A DNA stretch of 64,000 nucleotides from DASXKD01 sp963762735 (GTDB taxonomy: Bacteria; Actinomycetota; Actinomycetes; Streptosporangiales; Streptosporangiaceae): contig CAVXMG010000021.1 of the NCBI GenBank assembly GCA_963762735.1, positions 186,001 through 250,000 on the forward strand, given 5' to 3'. The notes under the pieces are model-generated. The model was given only the letters and a program-made list of their open reading frames with translations, did no database searches and had not been told where the DNA came from. The position numbers and the translations under genes are program-made. Shown here piece after piece: positions 12,086 through 20,454 of the stretch (position 1 is the stretch's first letter; every line of letters starts with the position of its first letter).

Positions 12086-15000
12086 TCACACCTCCGTGCC
12101 GGTCTGCTCGGTGATTCCCGCCCGCCGCTGGTACTCCCGGACCAGGTCCAGCCGGGCCGGGCCGCGCGGTCGGCGCCCCGGGCGGATGTCACACGCGAAG
12201 GCCTTGTCCTCCTGGATGTGCACGTTGGGATCCAGGCTCAGGCCGATCAGGTCGTTGGCGGAGTCGCCGGTGATCAGGCCGCTGGTGCCCCAGTGGTAGG
12301 GCAGGCCTACCTGGTGCAGCCGCCGCCCGTCCACAGTGAGCGGGACCATCCGCTCGGTGACCAGCACCCGGGCCTCGATCGCGCTGCGCGCAGTGACGAT
12401 CGTGGCCCAGCCCCGGTGCTCCAGGCCGCGCTCGGCGGCAAGCTCGGGTGATACCTCGCAGAAGAACTCCGGCTGGAGTTCGGAGAGGTACGGGAGCCAG
12501 CGGCTCATCCCGCCCGCGGTGTGGTGCTCGGTCAGCCGGTAGGTGGTCGCCACGTAGGGGAACACCTCGGCCCCCGGCTCCCCGCCGCTGGGCTGCAGCC
12601 GGTTGGCAGGGTGATCAAACCCCGTCACCTGGCGGACTGGGTTGCGCTGCTGGCCGTAGAGCACGTTACGAAACGGGGATTCCTGCGGCTCGTAGTGCAC
12701 CGGCAGTGGGCCGTCCACCAGCCCGGCAGGGGCGAACAGCCACGCCTTGCCATCGGCCTGCATGATGAACGGGTCACTTCCGGACAGACCGTCCGCCCCC
12801 GTGGCGCCGTCCGGCGGCTGGTAGCTGGGCGCCTTGTCCGGGGGGAAGTCGGGAATGTCATGCCCGGTCCATCGCTGCTTGCTGGCATCCCACCAGACCA
12901 GGGCCTTGCGCTCGCTCCACGGCTTGCCGTCCGGGTCGGCGGAGGCCCGGTTGTAGAGGATCCGCCGGTTGGCCGGCCAGGCCCAGCCCCACTCGGCGGC
13001 CACCCAGTCCTGCTGGCTGCCGGGCTTGCGCCGGGCCGCCTGGTTCACCCCGTCGGCGTAGACGCCGCTGTAGATCCAGCAGCCGCACGTGGTGGAGCCG
13101 TCGTCCTTGAGCTGAAGGTAGGAGGACAGCGGCTTCCCGTCGGCGTCGTGGCCGTTGATCTCGGCGAGCACCGCCTCCGCATCGGGCTCGGCGGTCTCGC
13201 CCTTGGTCGGGTAGTCCCAGGTCAGGTCCAGGACCGGGCGGTCCATTTCGGCGGTCACAATGCCATCTGGGGGAACACCCCCCAGACCCTTCGAGGCCAG
13301 CTTCTCCCGGATCAGGCGGCCGAGGTGATAGGTGAACCACAGTTCGCTACGGGCTTCACCGGGCGGCTCGACCGCCGGGTGGTGCCACTGCAGCATGCGC
13401 TGGGTGTTGGTGAAGCTGCCCGCTTTCTCGGTGTGCGCGGCGGCCGGCATGAAGAATACCTCGGTACCGATGTCGGCGGTGCGCAGCTCGCCGGACTCGA
13501 TCTCCGGCCCGTCCCGCCACCAGGTGGCGCTTTCGATGAGCGAGAAGTCCCGCACGACGAGCCAGTCCAGGTTGGCCATGGCCAGCCGCTGGAGTCGGCC
13601 GTTTGCCGAACCCACCGCCGGGTTCTCGCCCATCAGGAAGTAGCCCCTGCACTGCCCGGCAAGCTGGGCCATCACGGTCTCGTAGGTGCCGTGGCTACCG
13701 GTCAGCCTGGGCAGGTAGTCGAAACAGAAGTCGTTGTCCGCCCGCGCGGCATCGCCCCACCAGGCCTTGAGCAGGCTCACCGTGTAGCCGCGCATGCCGG
13801 CCCAGTAGCCCTTCTGCGTCTGCTCGGCTGCTACGAACGAGTCCAGGTTCTCGTTCGAGTGCGCGTGCGGCATCGGGATGTAGCCGGGCAGCAGGTCGAA
13901 CAGGGTGGGGATGTCGGTGGACCCCTGAATGGAGGCGTGGCCGCGCAGCGCCAGAATGCCGCCGCCCGGCCGGCCCATGTTGCCGAGCAGCGCCTGCAGG
14001 ATCGAGGCGGTGCGGATGTATTGCACCCCGACGGTGTGCTGGGTCCAGCCGACGCTGTAGACGAACGCGGTGGTCCGATCGCGGCCGGAGTTCTCGGTAA
14101 GCCATTCGCAGACCTGGGCGAAGGTATCGGCCGGGACACCACAGGCCCGCTCCACGACCTCCGGGGTGTACCGGGCGAAGTGCCGGCTTAGTACCTGGAA
14201 CACGCACCGCGGATCGCTTAGCGTCTCGTCCCGTTCCGGGTTGCCCGCGGGCAGGGCCGCGCCGCCCGAGCCGTGCGCCTCGCCGCGGCCGGCCTGGCGG
14301 ACCTCGGCCGACCCACTGCGGAACCCGTGCTGTTCTCCGTATTCCCGGTCCCGCTCCCCCGAGGCCGCCTGCACCTCCAGGCCCTCGTACTGCCAGGTGT
14401 GGAAGTCGTAGAACCGCTCATCGCGGTCCAGCCCGGAGAAGACCCCGTCGAGGTCCTCCGGGCCGGCATAGTCCCCGGTCAGGATCGTCGCGGCGTTGGT
14501 GTACGCGAGCACGTAGTCGCGGAAGAACTTCCCCGTGCTCAGGACGTGGTTGACGATGGCGCCGAGGAAGACGATGTCGCTCCCCGCGCGCAGCGGCACG
14601 TACAGGTCGGCCAGGGCACTGGTACGGGTGAACCGCGGGTCGACGTGGATCAGTTTCGCGCCGCGCGCCTTCGCCTCCATCACCCACTGGAACCCGACCG
14701 GATGGCACTCGGCCATGTTGGAGCCCTGAATCAAGATGCAGTCAGCGTTCTGCAGGTCCTGCTGGAAGGTGGTCGCGCCGCCGCGGCCAAAGCTCGTTCC
14801 CAGACCGGGAACGGTGGCGGAGTGTCATATGCGGGCCTGGTTCTCGATCTGGATCGCGCCCAGGGCCGTGAACAGCTTCTTGATCAGGTAGTTCTCTTCG
14901 TTGTCCAGCGTCGCCCCGCCCAGGCTGGCGAACCCCAGCGTGCGCCGGGTGCGGGCCCCGTCCTGGTCCCACTGCCAGCCGTGCTTCCTGGCCTTGATCA

Positions 15001-15391
15001 CCCGGTCGGCGATCATGTCCATCGCCGTGTCCAGGTCCAAGCGCTCCCATTCGGTACCGAATGGTCTGCGATACAGCACCTGGTGCTGGCGGGCGGGCCC
15101 GGTGGTCAACTGCAGGCTCGCTGAGCCCTTGGGACACAGCCTGCCCCGGCTCACCGGGGAGTCCGGGTCTCCCTCGATCTGGGTGACCTTGCCGCCGGAG
15201 ACGTAGACGTTCTGGCCGCACCCGACCGCGCAGTAGGGGCATACCGACTTGACCACCTTGTCAGCGGTCACGGTGCGGGCCACCCGCCGCGCCGAGGCCG
15301 GGCTCTTCGCCGCGGCCCCGCGGCCCAGCACGTCGCCGCCGGCCAGTTGCCTGTACACCGGCCAGCCCTCGATCCAGGTGCGAACGCCCAT
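12086..15391 (-). CDS. Formate dehydrogenase alpha subunit, selenocysteine-containing
   Basis: This is the molybdopterin-dependent formate dehydrogenase catalytic subunit, 1101 residues when the in-frame TGA at 14827-14825 is read as selenocysteine 189. The frame is the same on both sides of that codon. Flanking residues NQARI-U-HSATVP match FdnG-type enzymes, in which U ligates Mo or W. The N-terminus has a [4Fe-4S] motif with Cys51, Cys54, Cys58 and Cys86. No twin-arginine signal is visible, unlike E. coli FdnG, so the enzyme probably faces the cytoplasm. ATG 15391 has GGAGGG just upstream. Ordinary gene calling splits this gene in two (14825-15391 and 12086-14734). Confidence 0.93.
14795..14813 (-). 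promoter_or_regulatory. SECIS hairpin for selenocysteine insertion
   Basis: On the coding strand CGTTCCC, loop GGTCT, GGGAACG forms a perfect 7-bp stem. The loop begins 18 bases after the TGA, the same spacing and the same GGUCU loop core as in E. coli fdhF, where SelB binds. This supports UGA as selenocysteine and not stop. Confidence 0.9.
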
Positions 15392-15411
15392 GTGCCCTCC
15401 GGATGCAGGTG

Positions 15412-16254
15412 CTACACCTTGCGCCAGCGGGACTCCGCCCACGAGTAGCAGCCGAACAGAACCAGCCCGATGGCCACCAGGACCAGCAGCCAGGGACCGG
15501 CCGGGGTCTTGGTGAACGCCCGCAACGTGGCGTCGATGCCCTTGGCCTTGTGGGCGTTGGCGGTGAACGCGGCGATCAGCAGGAACACCCCGGCGGCGGC
15601 GAACACGATGCCGCGCGCGATCCCACCGAACCGGCCGAGGAAGGTGACGACCTTCCGCGTCTGCGGGCTCATCTCACCGGTCCTGAGCTCGGCGAGGAAC
15701 TTGCGCTCGAACGCCCGCCAGGCCAGCCACGCGCCGACCCCGATGAGTACGATGCCGACTATCCCGACCAGGATCCGGCCGCCGGGCTGGCGCATCGCGC
15801 TCGCGGTGAGGTCGACTGACTGCTTGTTGGACGACTTGGGCGCGCCCAGGCCGAGCGCGTACTTGGTGATGCCGTAGGCGATGAAGGCGTAAAGCACCGC
15901 CTTGAACCCGGCGATCGCCCGGTTGCTGGCCTTCCTGCCGTCCGCGCCTGGCCCGCCGTACAGAGCTTCGGACAGCCGCCAAAGCGCCATCCCAGCGAAG
16001 CCGATAACCAGCAGCCACAGCAGGAAAGTGCCGAACGGCGTGTTCCCCACCACCCGGACGGCGCCACTCTGGTCGGCCTTGTGACCGCCGTTACCGAAGG
16101 CGATCTGGATGGCCAGGATGCCGATGATCACGTACATGACGCCGCGGGCAGCGAACCCGGCCCGCGCCAGCCAATCCACATACTTGCTGTTGCCGGCCCT
16201 GCGGGCGGCGTATCTGGCGTCCCCGGTCTTGCGCCGGGCAGTTGGTGTAACCAC
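15412..16254 (-). CDS. DUF1206 membrane protein, first gene of the formate dehydrogenase operon
   Basis: This 280-residue membrane protein consists of three repeats of about 85 residues, each with two hydrophobic helices and a motif like RAGFAARGVMYVIIGILAI (also LGRFGGIARGIVFAAAGVFL). That is the DUF1206 architecture. The function of the family is unknown. The frame extends to 16275, but GTG 16254 has AAGGAGG 5 bases upstream. The formate dehydrogenase alpha gene starts 20 bases after its stop, so it probably belongs to the same transcript and may assist or accompany the membrane complex; that link is inference. Confidence 0.85.
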   Translation of the reverse strand: MVTPTARRKTGDARYAARRAGNSKYVDWLARAGFAARGVMYVIIGILAIQIAFGNGGHKADQSGAVRVVGNTPFGTFLLWLLVIGFAGMALWRLSEALYGGPGADGRKASNRAIAGFKAVLYAFIAYGITKYALGLGAPKSSNKQSVDLTASAMRQPGGRILVGIVGIVLIGVGAWLAWRAFERKFLAELRTGEMSPQTRKVVTFLGRFGGIARGIVFAAAGVFLLIAAFTANAHKAKGIDATLRAFTKTPAGPWLLVLVAIGLVLFGCYSWAESRWRKV

Positions 16255-16312
16255 TGTCGCCTCCTTGAAGACCACCGCTCACTGCCCGCGCCGGGTCCGC
16301 CTAAACGGCGAG

Positions 16313-16336
16313 GTTTGCCGGGCGGGACACGGGTAG
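16313..16336 (+). promoter_or_regulatory. SigB-like promoter (GTTT-N14-GGGTAG)
   Basis: GTTT at 16313-16316 and GGGTAG at 16331-16336 are 14 bases apart. The -10 ends 38 bases before the ATG of the SDR gene. This is one of the best matches in the window to the SigB/SigF-type general-stress consensus. Confidence 0.65.
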
Positions 16337-16374
16337 CGACAGGGACGAAAAGAGAGCAGCGGAGGCGGACGTAC

Positions 16375-17388
16375 ATGGAAACCCAGACAGTGGTGGTCAC
16401 CGGGGCGAGTGCGGGAATCGGCCGGGCCACGGCCCGGCTGTTCGGCGAGCGCGGCGACCGCGTCGGCCTGATCGCCCGTGGCCAGGCCGGCCTGGACGGG
16501 GCGGCCAAGGAGGTCGAGCAGGCCGGCGGCACGGCGCTGGCGGTCAGCGCCGACGTCGCCGACTACGAGCAGGTAGCCGACGCGGCCCAGCTGATCGAGG
16601 AGCGTCTCGGTCCGATCGACGTATGGGTCAACGTAGCGTTCACCTCGGTCTTCTCCCCGTTCGCCGAGATCACCGCGGAGGAGTTCCGCCGGGTGACCGA
16701 GGTCAGCTACCTGGGTTTCGTGTACGGGACGATGGCGGCGCTGAGCCGGATGCGGCCCCGGAACCGGGGCACGATCGTGCAGGTCGGCTCCGCACTCGGG
16801 GATCGCAGCATCCCACTGCAGTCGGCCTACTGCGGGGCCAAGCACGGGATCAACGGGTTCACCTCGTCGCTGCGCTGCGAACTGCTGCACGAGCACTCCG
16901 GCGTGCACGTGACCGTGGTGCAGATGCCAGCGGTCAACACCCCGCAGTTCTCCTGGGTGCGGTCGAAGCTGCCGAATCACCCGCAGCCGGTGCCGCCGAT
17001 CTACCAGCCCGAGGTGGCTGCGCGGGGCGTCGTCTACGCCGCCGACCACCCCCGCCGCAGGCAGTACTGGGTGGGGGCGAGCACGGCGGCCACCATCCTC
17101 GCCAACCGGGTCGTCCCGGCCCTGCTGGACAGGTATCTGGCACGGACCGGCTACGACTCCCAGCAGACCGCGGAGCCCGTCGGCCCGGACCGGCCGGACA
17201 ACCTGCTCCAGCCGGTCGACGGGGTCGGCGGCCACGATTTCGGCCCGCACGGCGAGTTCGACGACCGCTCCCATGACCACAGTTCGCAGGCCTGGCTGTC
17301 CCAGCACATCGGCCTGTCGTCGGCATTCCTCGGCGGTGCGGCGGTGCTCGGCGGGTTCCTCGCCGGGAGGCTTGGGCAGCGGCGGTGA
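16375..17388 (+). CDS. Short-chain dehydrogenase/reductase
   Basis: This 337-residue SDR has the NAD(P)-binding motif TGASAGIG near the N-terminus and the catalytic pair Tyr152/Lys156 in YCGAK, preceded by a Ser-containing strand (QVGSALGDRSI). The C-terminal extension of about 90 residues is longer than in a classical SDR and ends in a Gly/Ala-rich hydrophobic segment, which may contact the membrane. The substrate is unknown. ATG 16375 has GGAGG 9 bases upstream. The next gene starts inside its stop codon (GTGA). Confidence 0.88.
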   Translation: METQTVVVTGASAGIGRATARLFGERGDRVGLIARGQAGLDGAAKEVEQAGGTALAVSADVADYEQVADAAQLIEERLGPIDVWVNVAFTSVFSPFAEITAEEFRRVTEVSYLGFVYGTMAALSRMRPRNRGTIVQVGSALGDRSIPLQSAYCGAKHGINGFTSSLRCELLHEHSGVHVTVVQMPAVNTPQFSWVRSKLPNHPQPVPPIYQPEVAARGVVYAADHPRRRQYWVGASTAATILANRVVPALLDRYLARTGYDSQQTAEPVGPDRPDNLLQPVDGVGGHDFGPHGEFDDRSHDHSSQAWLSQHIGLSSAFLGGAAVLGGFLAGRLGQRR

Positions 17389-17861
17389 CAACCACGAGCC
17401 TGCCACCGGGCACTCCGGTGCCGGAAGCGTTCCGCGCGCCGCTGCTGAACCCCGCCCTGATGCCCCGGGTGCTGTTCCCGGCGGCCCGGGCCTGCTACGG
17501 GGCAGCGCTGCTGTGTGCACCCGGCCTGGCGCTTGGCCTGTTCACCGGCCAGGCCCCCAGTCCGCGGGCCCGCGCGGTGACCCGGATCCTAGGCGCGCGC
17601 CACCTGGCCCAGGCGGTGCTGACGCTCTGGCGGCCCCGTCCGGCGGTGTTCCTGGCCGGAGCGGGCGTCGACGCCTGCCACGCTGCCTCGATGCTCGCCC
17701 TGGCCGTTGCCGATCCACGAATGCGCCGCGCCGGGGTCGCCGACGCGGTCACCGCCGCGGCCTTCAGTGCCACCTCCGCGCTGACGGGCGCCGACGCTCT
17801 CAGGGACGCCGGTGCGGGCGCTGCCAGCGCGGCCGTCGCAAGCGCGCGGCCACCGGGCTGA
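17385..17861 (+). CDS. Hypothetical membrane-associated protein coupled to the SDR gene
   Basis: This 158-residue protein has a GTG start overlapping the SDR stop (GTGA at 17385-17388), so the two are translationally coupled. It is Ala-rich, with hydrophobic stretches at about residues 30-50, 85-110 and 118-135 and the sequence RILGARHLAQAVLTLWRP between them. I do not recognise the family. It may be a small membrane partner of the SDR; nothing in the sequence shows its role. Confidence 0.6.
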   Translation: MTTTSLPPGTPVPEAFRAPLLNPALMPRVLFPAARACYGAALLCAPGLALGLFTGQAPSPRARAVTRILGARHLAQAVLTLWRPRPAVFLAGAGVDACHAASMLALAVADPRMRRAGVADAVTAAAFSATSALTGADALRDAGAGAASAAVASARPPG

Positions 17862-17867
17862 TAAGCA

Positions 17868-17905
17868 CGCGGCTGCCAGGGTAACCGCCAGCCCTGGCGG
17901 CCGCG
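17868..17905. terminator. Bidirectional terminator hairpin
   Basis: CGCGGC-T-GCCAGGG (17868-17881) pairs with CCCTGGC-G-GCCGCG (17892-17905). This gives a stem of 14 pairs including one T-G wobble, with a 10-base loop. It lies between the convergent genes ending at 17861 (+) and 17939 (-). Confidence 0.8.
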
Positions 17906-17938
17906 TATCACCTCAAGCTAGCAGGTCTGCCGCTCGGC

Positions 17939-19102
17939 TCAGCTCCGGTCCAGGCGCCGGAACGTCACCTCGTGCAGCAGCAGCCGCAGGGCGGCCGCGG
18001 CCGGGATCGCCACCAGCGCGCCGACGATGCCCATCAGTGCCCCGCCGACCAGCACGGCCACCAGCGACACCACCGCGGGCACCTTCACCGTGCTGCCCAT
18101 GACCCGCGGGACGAGCAGGTAGTCCTCGGCGAGCCGGTAGGCGATGTAGAAGGCGAGCGTGGCGATCGCGACCGGCAGGGACACGGTCAGCGCCACCAGG
18201 GACACCACGGCACCGCCGATCGTGGAGCCGATCACCGGGATCAGGTCCATGATGGCGACGAACAGCCCAAGCAGGATCGGGTAGGGGATGCCGAACGCGA
18301 GCATCCACAGGTAGGTGCCCAGCCCGGCGATCACCGAAGTGAACACGTTGCCGAGTACGAATCCGCCGACCTTGGTGAAGATCTCGTCCCCGATCAGGAT
18401 CACCCGGGTCCGGCGGGAATGCGGCGCCAGCCGGTAGGCGAACAGCTTGATCCGCGGCATCCCTGCCAGGAAGTACACCACCAGGACGAGTACCGCGAGG
18501 GTCGAGGCGAGCGCGCCGAGCACCAGCGCCCCGGCGCCGAGCACTCCTCCGACCAGCGAACTCCCCCGGGTGGCCAGCAGATGGGACAGCCGCTGCTCGA
18601 GGTGGTACTTGATGTTCAGCCGGCCGAGCTGCGAGTTGTGGTCCTGCAGCGTGTGCGCGTAGTGCGGCAGCTGGGCGATCAGGTTGGTGGTCTGCGCGGC
18701 CATCGGTGGGATCGCCGCCGCCAGGAACCCGCCGATCACCGCCAGCACGCCCAGCAGCACAGTGACGACGGCCGCCCACCGCGGCATCCGGTGCCTGGTC
18801 AGCCAGCTCACCACCGGATCCAGGCCAGCCGCGATGAACAGCGCCAGCCCGATGAGCACCAGCACAGACCGCGCCCTGATGATCAGCTCCACCAGGGCGA
18901 TCGTGACCACCACGCCGGCCGCCCCGGCCATCCCGATGAAGAACGGCGACCGGCGGTCCATCGGCCGCCCGAGCCGTCCCAGCCCGCCGGTCTCCTCGGC
19001 CTGCACGGCGGCTCCCCGGGCCGCCTCACGCATCCGCTCCATGCCCGGCTCGGGCCTGCCCTCGCCGCCTTCCCCCGCGGCTTCCAGCAGTTCGCTGACC
19101 AC
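17939..19102 (-). CDS. AI-2E family (PerM-like) membrane permease
   Basis: This is a protein of about 387 residues of the AI-2E transporter/PerM family. After a charged N-terminus (about 60 residues) come two early helices, a soluble region (IPPMAAQTTNLIAQLPHYAH), and further membrane segments. Family-typical sequences include GIPYPILLGLFVAIMDLIPVIG and PRVMGSTVKVPAVVSLVAVL. Members have been linked to autoinducer or ion export; the substrate here is unknown. The frame is open to 19396; I chose GTG 19102 because GGGGGGAG lies 4 bases upstream, but GTG 19207 is possible. Confidence 0.82.
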   Translation of the reverse strand: MVSELLEAAGEGGEGRPEPGMERMREAARGAAVQAEETGGLGRLGRPMDRRSPFFIGMAGAAGVVVTIALVELIIRARSVLVLIGLALFIAAGLDPVVSWLTRHRMPRWAAVVTVLLGVLAVIGGFLAAAIPPMAAQTTNLIAQLPHYAHTLQDHNSQLGRLNIKYHLEQRLSHLLATRGSSLVGGVLGAGALVLGALASTLAVLVLVVYFLAGMPRIKLFAYRLAPHSRRTRVILIGDEIFTKVGGFVLGNVFTSVIAGLGTYLWMLAFGIPYPILLGLFVAIMDLIPVIGSTIGGAVVSLVALTVSLPVAIATLAFYIAYRLAEDYLLVPRVMGSTVKVPAVVSLVAVLVGGALMGIVGALVAIPAAAALRLLLHEVTFRRLDRS

Positions 19103-19193
19103 CTCGCTCCCCCCCTGTGCCTCACTATCAACCGCCACACGGCCCGCCCGGCGCTGGCCGATGTCGCGCGCTGCCTCGCTCACCCGTCCGGGC

Positions 19194-19481
19194 CTATCCG
19201 TCGTCACGGGTGCCCGTCCGCCGGGACGGCGCCCGCGGTGAGGGCTGAGCCTGCTCACCGTCGCGCGCGTGCTCCTCGTTGCGGACGACCGCCTCCTGGC
19301 GGACGTCGTCGTGGCGGCTGGCGGGCATCGGCTCGTGCCGGCGCTGGTTGACGCTGGGCCGGTACCCGGTCTGGCTGGCGTGGTCCCTGGCCTCACGTTC
19401 GGCGGTGCGCTGGCGCTCGTCCTGGCCGCCCCGTCCCGTGCCGTGACGCTCGCCGTCTCCCCGTCCCTGCGTGCGGTTCAT
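19194..19481 (-). CDS. Small hydrophilic, highly charged protein
   Basis: This is a 95-residue frame starting at ATG 19481, with AAAGGG 9 bases upstream. It is almost entirely polar and rich in Arg, Glu, Gln, His and Asp (for example QDERQRTAEREARDHASQTG), with no hydrophobic core, so it is probably disordered. Small basic proteins of this kind occur in actinomycetes without a known function. It precedes the AI-2E permease gene on the same strand. The lack of a recognised family keeps confidence modest. Confidence 0.4.
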   Translation of the reverse strand: MNRTQGRGDGERHGTGRGGQDERQRTAEREARDHASQTGYRPSVNQRRHEPMPASRHDDVRQEAVVRNEEHARDGEQAQPSPRAPSRRTGTRDDG

Positions 19482-19559
19482 TTTCCGACGCCCTTTCGCT
19501 GCGCTGGCGGCCTGTCCCACGACGCGCCGCCTGCGGATTGCTGGCAATAGGTGTTAGCA

Positions 19560-19584
19560 CTACCCACGGCTGCGCCCCGCTCAC
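19560..19584 (-). promoter_or_regulatory. Weak SigB-like promoter candidate (GTGAGC-N13-GGGTAG)
   Basis: GGGTAG reads on the minus strand at 19565-19560, with GTGAGC 13 bases upstream, which is one base off the GTTAGC form seen elsewhere. It points at the small hydrophilic gene starting at 19481. The rest of 19482-19784 holds no gene that I can support. Confidence 0.3.
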
Positions 19585-19680
19585 ATTCCTGCGGCCGGCT
19601 ATCCGGGAAGCCAGCTACCGCCGCAGGCGGGGCCCGCGATCCCTGGGGGTCATCTAGGAATCCCGAGCCCCGCGACAGCC

Positions 19681-19713
19681 GCGCCGGCCGGGTGAGTGCT
19701 GCCCGGCCGGCGC
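19681..19713. terminator. Perfect 12-bp GC hairpin downstream of hemerythrin gene
   Basis: GCGCCGGCCGGG (19681-19692) pairs without mismatch with CCCGGCCGGCGC (19702-19713) over a 9-base loop. It lies 72 bases after the stop of the minus-strand hemerythrin gene, as expected of a terminator. Confidence 0.75.
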
Positions 19714-19784
19714 GATCCTGAACGTCAGCGGCCAGCCTCGACCGCAGCATCTGCTTGCTAGTTCGGCGCCCTATGGGCTTGCGG

Positions 19785-20357
19785 TCAGGCCCGGCCCCGG
19801 CCGGTCGCGGCGTCCCTGGCCCGGTCAGCCGCGGCAGCGGCCGGGCCTGCCGTCTTCAGCACGCTCGGCGAAGGCGGCGTGTGCGGGTGCGGCCGGGTCG
19901 GCGCGGTCTTGCGAGCCTGCTCCAGGCTGTCCCCCAGTTCGAAGGCCTCCGTTTCGGTCATGACCGCCTGCAGGGCCGGCCATACCTGTGTTTCCTCGAA
20001 CGCCATGTGCTCCCGGCCTGCCCTGATGAACTCGCCGAGCAGCCTGTCGAATTCAGGGTTGTCCGCGCCGAGCTTGTCCAGCTTGGCGAGCAACTCCTTG
20101 CCTTCCTGCTCCTGGCTGATGGCCTGGTCGGCGAGCTTGTCGCCGTCCGGGAGAAGCTTGCGCACGGCCGGCCAGAAGTACATCTCCTCGATGGCCTCAT
20201 GCTTGGACTCCTCGATGACGAGCGTCTCGGCCATCTTCTTGCGCGCGGCCAGGAGGCTGTCATTGGTGCCCGACGCAGCGGGCGCCACCTCGAATTTGGA
20301 GAGCAGCTGCTTGACCTGCTCGTGGTCGTTCCCTAGGACATCGAAAGCGCTTGGCAT
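19785..20357 (-). CDS. Hemerythrin domain protein
   Basis: This 190-residue protein contains a hemerythrin HHE cation-binding domain, a four-helix bundle that binds a di-iron centre. The helices carry the expected residues: NDHEQVKQLLSKF, ESKHEAIEEMYFWPAV, and GREHMAFEETQVWPALQ. A Pro/Ala-rich tail of about 45 residues follows. Such proteins sense or store oxygen or NO, or buffer iron, and are often stress-induced. GGGGA lies 7 bases before ATG 20357. A SigB-like promoter candidate is 44 bases upstream. Confidence 0.88.
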   Translation of the reverse strand: MPSAFDVLGNDHEQVKQLLSKFEVAPAASGTNDSLLAARKKMAETLVIEESKHEAIEEMYFWPAVRKLLPDGDKLADQAISQEQEGKELLAKLDKLGADNPEFDRLLGEFIRAGREHMAFEETQVWPALQAVMTETEAFELGDSLEQARKTAPTRPHPHTPPSPSVLKTAGPAAAAADRARDAATGRGRA

Positions 20358-20401
20358 GCTTCATCCCCGTCGTGTAGCTGTCAGATATGTGTCCTCTGTG
20401 G

Positions 20402-20425
20402 CTTCCCACGGCTGCGGGGATAAAC
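20402..20425 (-). promoter_or_regulatory. SigB-like promoter candidate (GTTT-N14-GGGAAG)
   Basis: On the minus strand GTTT (20425-20422) and GGGAAG (20407-20402) are 14 bases apart, 44 bases before the hemerythrin ATG. The -10 differs by one base from GGGTAG. The same GTTT-N14-GGGAAG form precedes the Mrp operon. Confidence 0.5.
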
Positions 20426-20454
20426 CTCTGGGGCGCGATCGGTCCTGGGCGCCT

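Noticed and set aside
14825..14827. TGA in formate dehydrogenase taken as a nonsense mutation
   Set aside because: The frame continues, the position is the known Sec site, and a SECIS hairpin is in place.
18270..18280. GGGTAG inside the permease gene as a promoter
   Set aside because: It lies inside a coding region on the opposite strand with no suitable -35 and no gene downstream in the right direction.
17972..19351. Plus-strand frame of 459 codons antisense to the AI-2E permease
   Set aside because: It is rich in Gln, His, Asp and Arg with no domain; it mirrors a real membrane protein on the minus strand.
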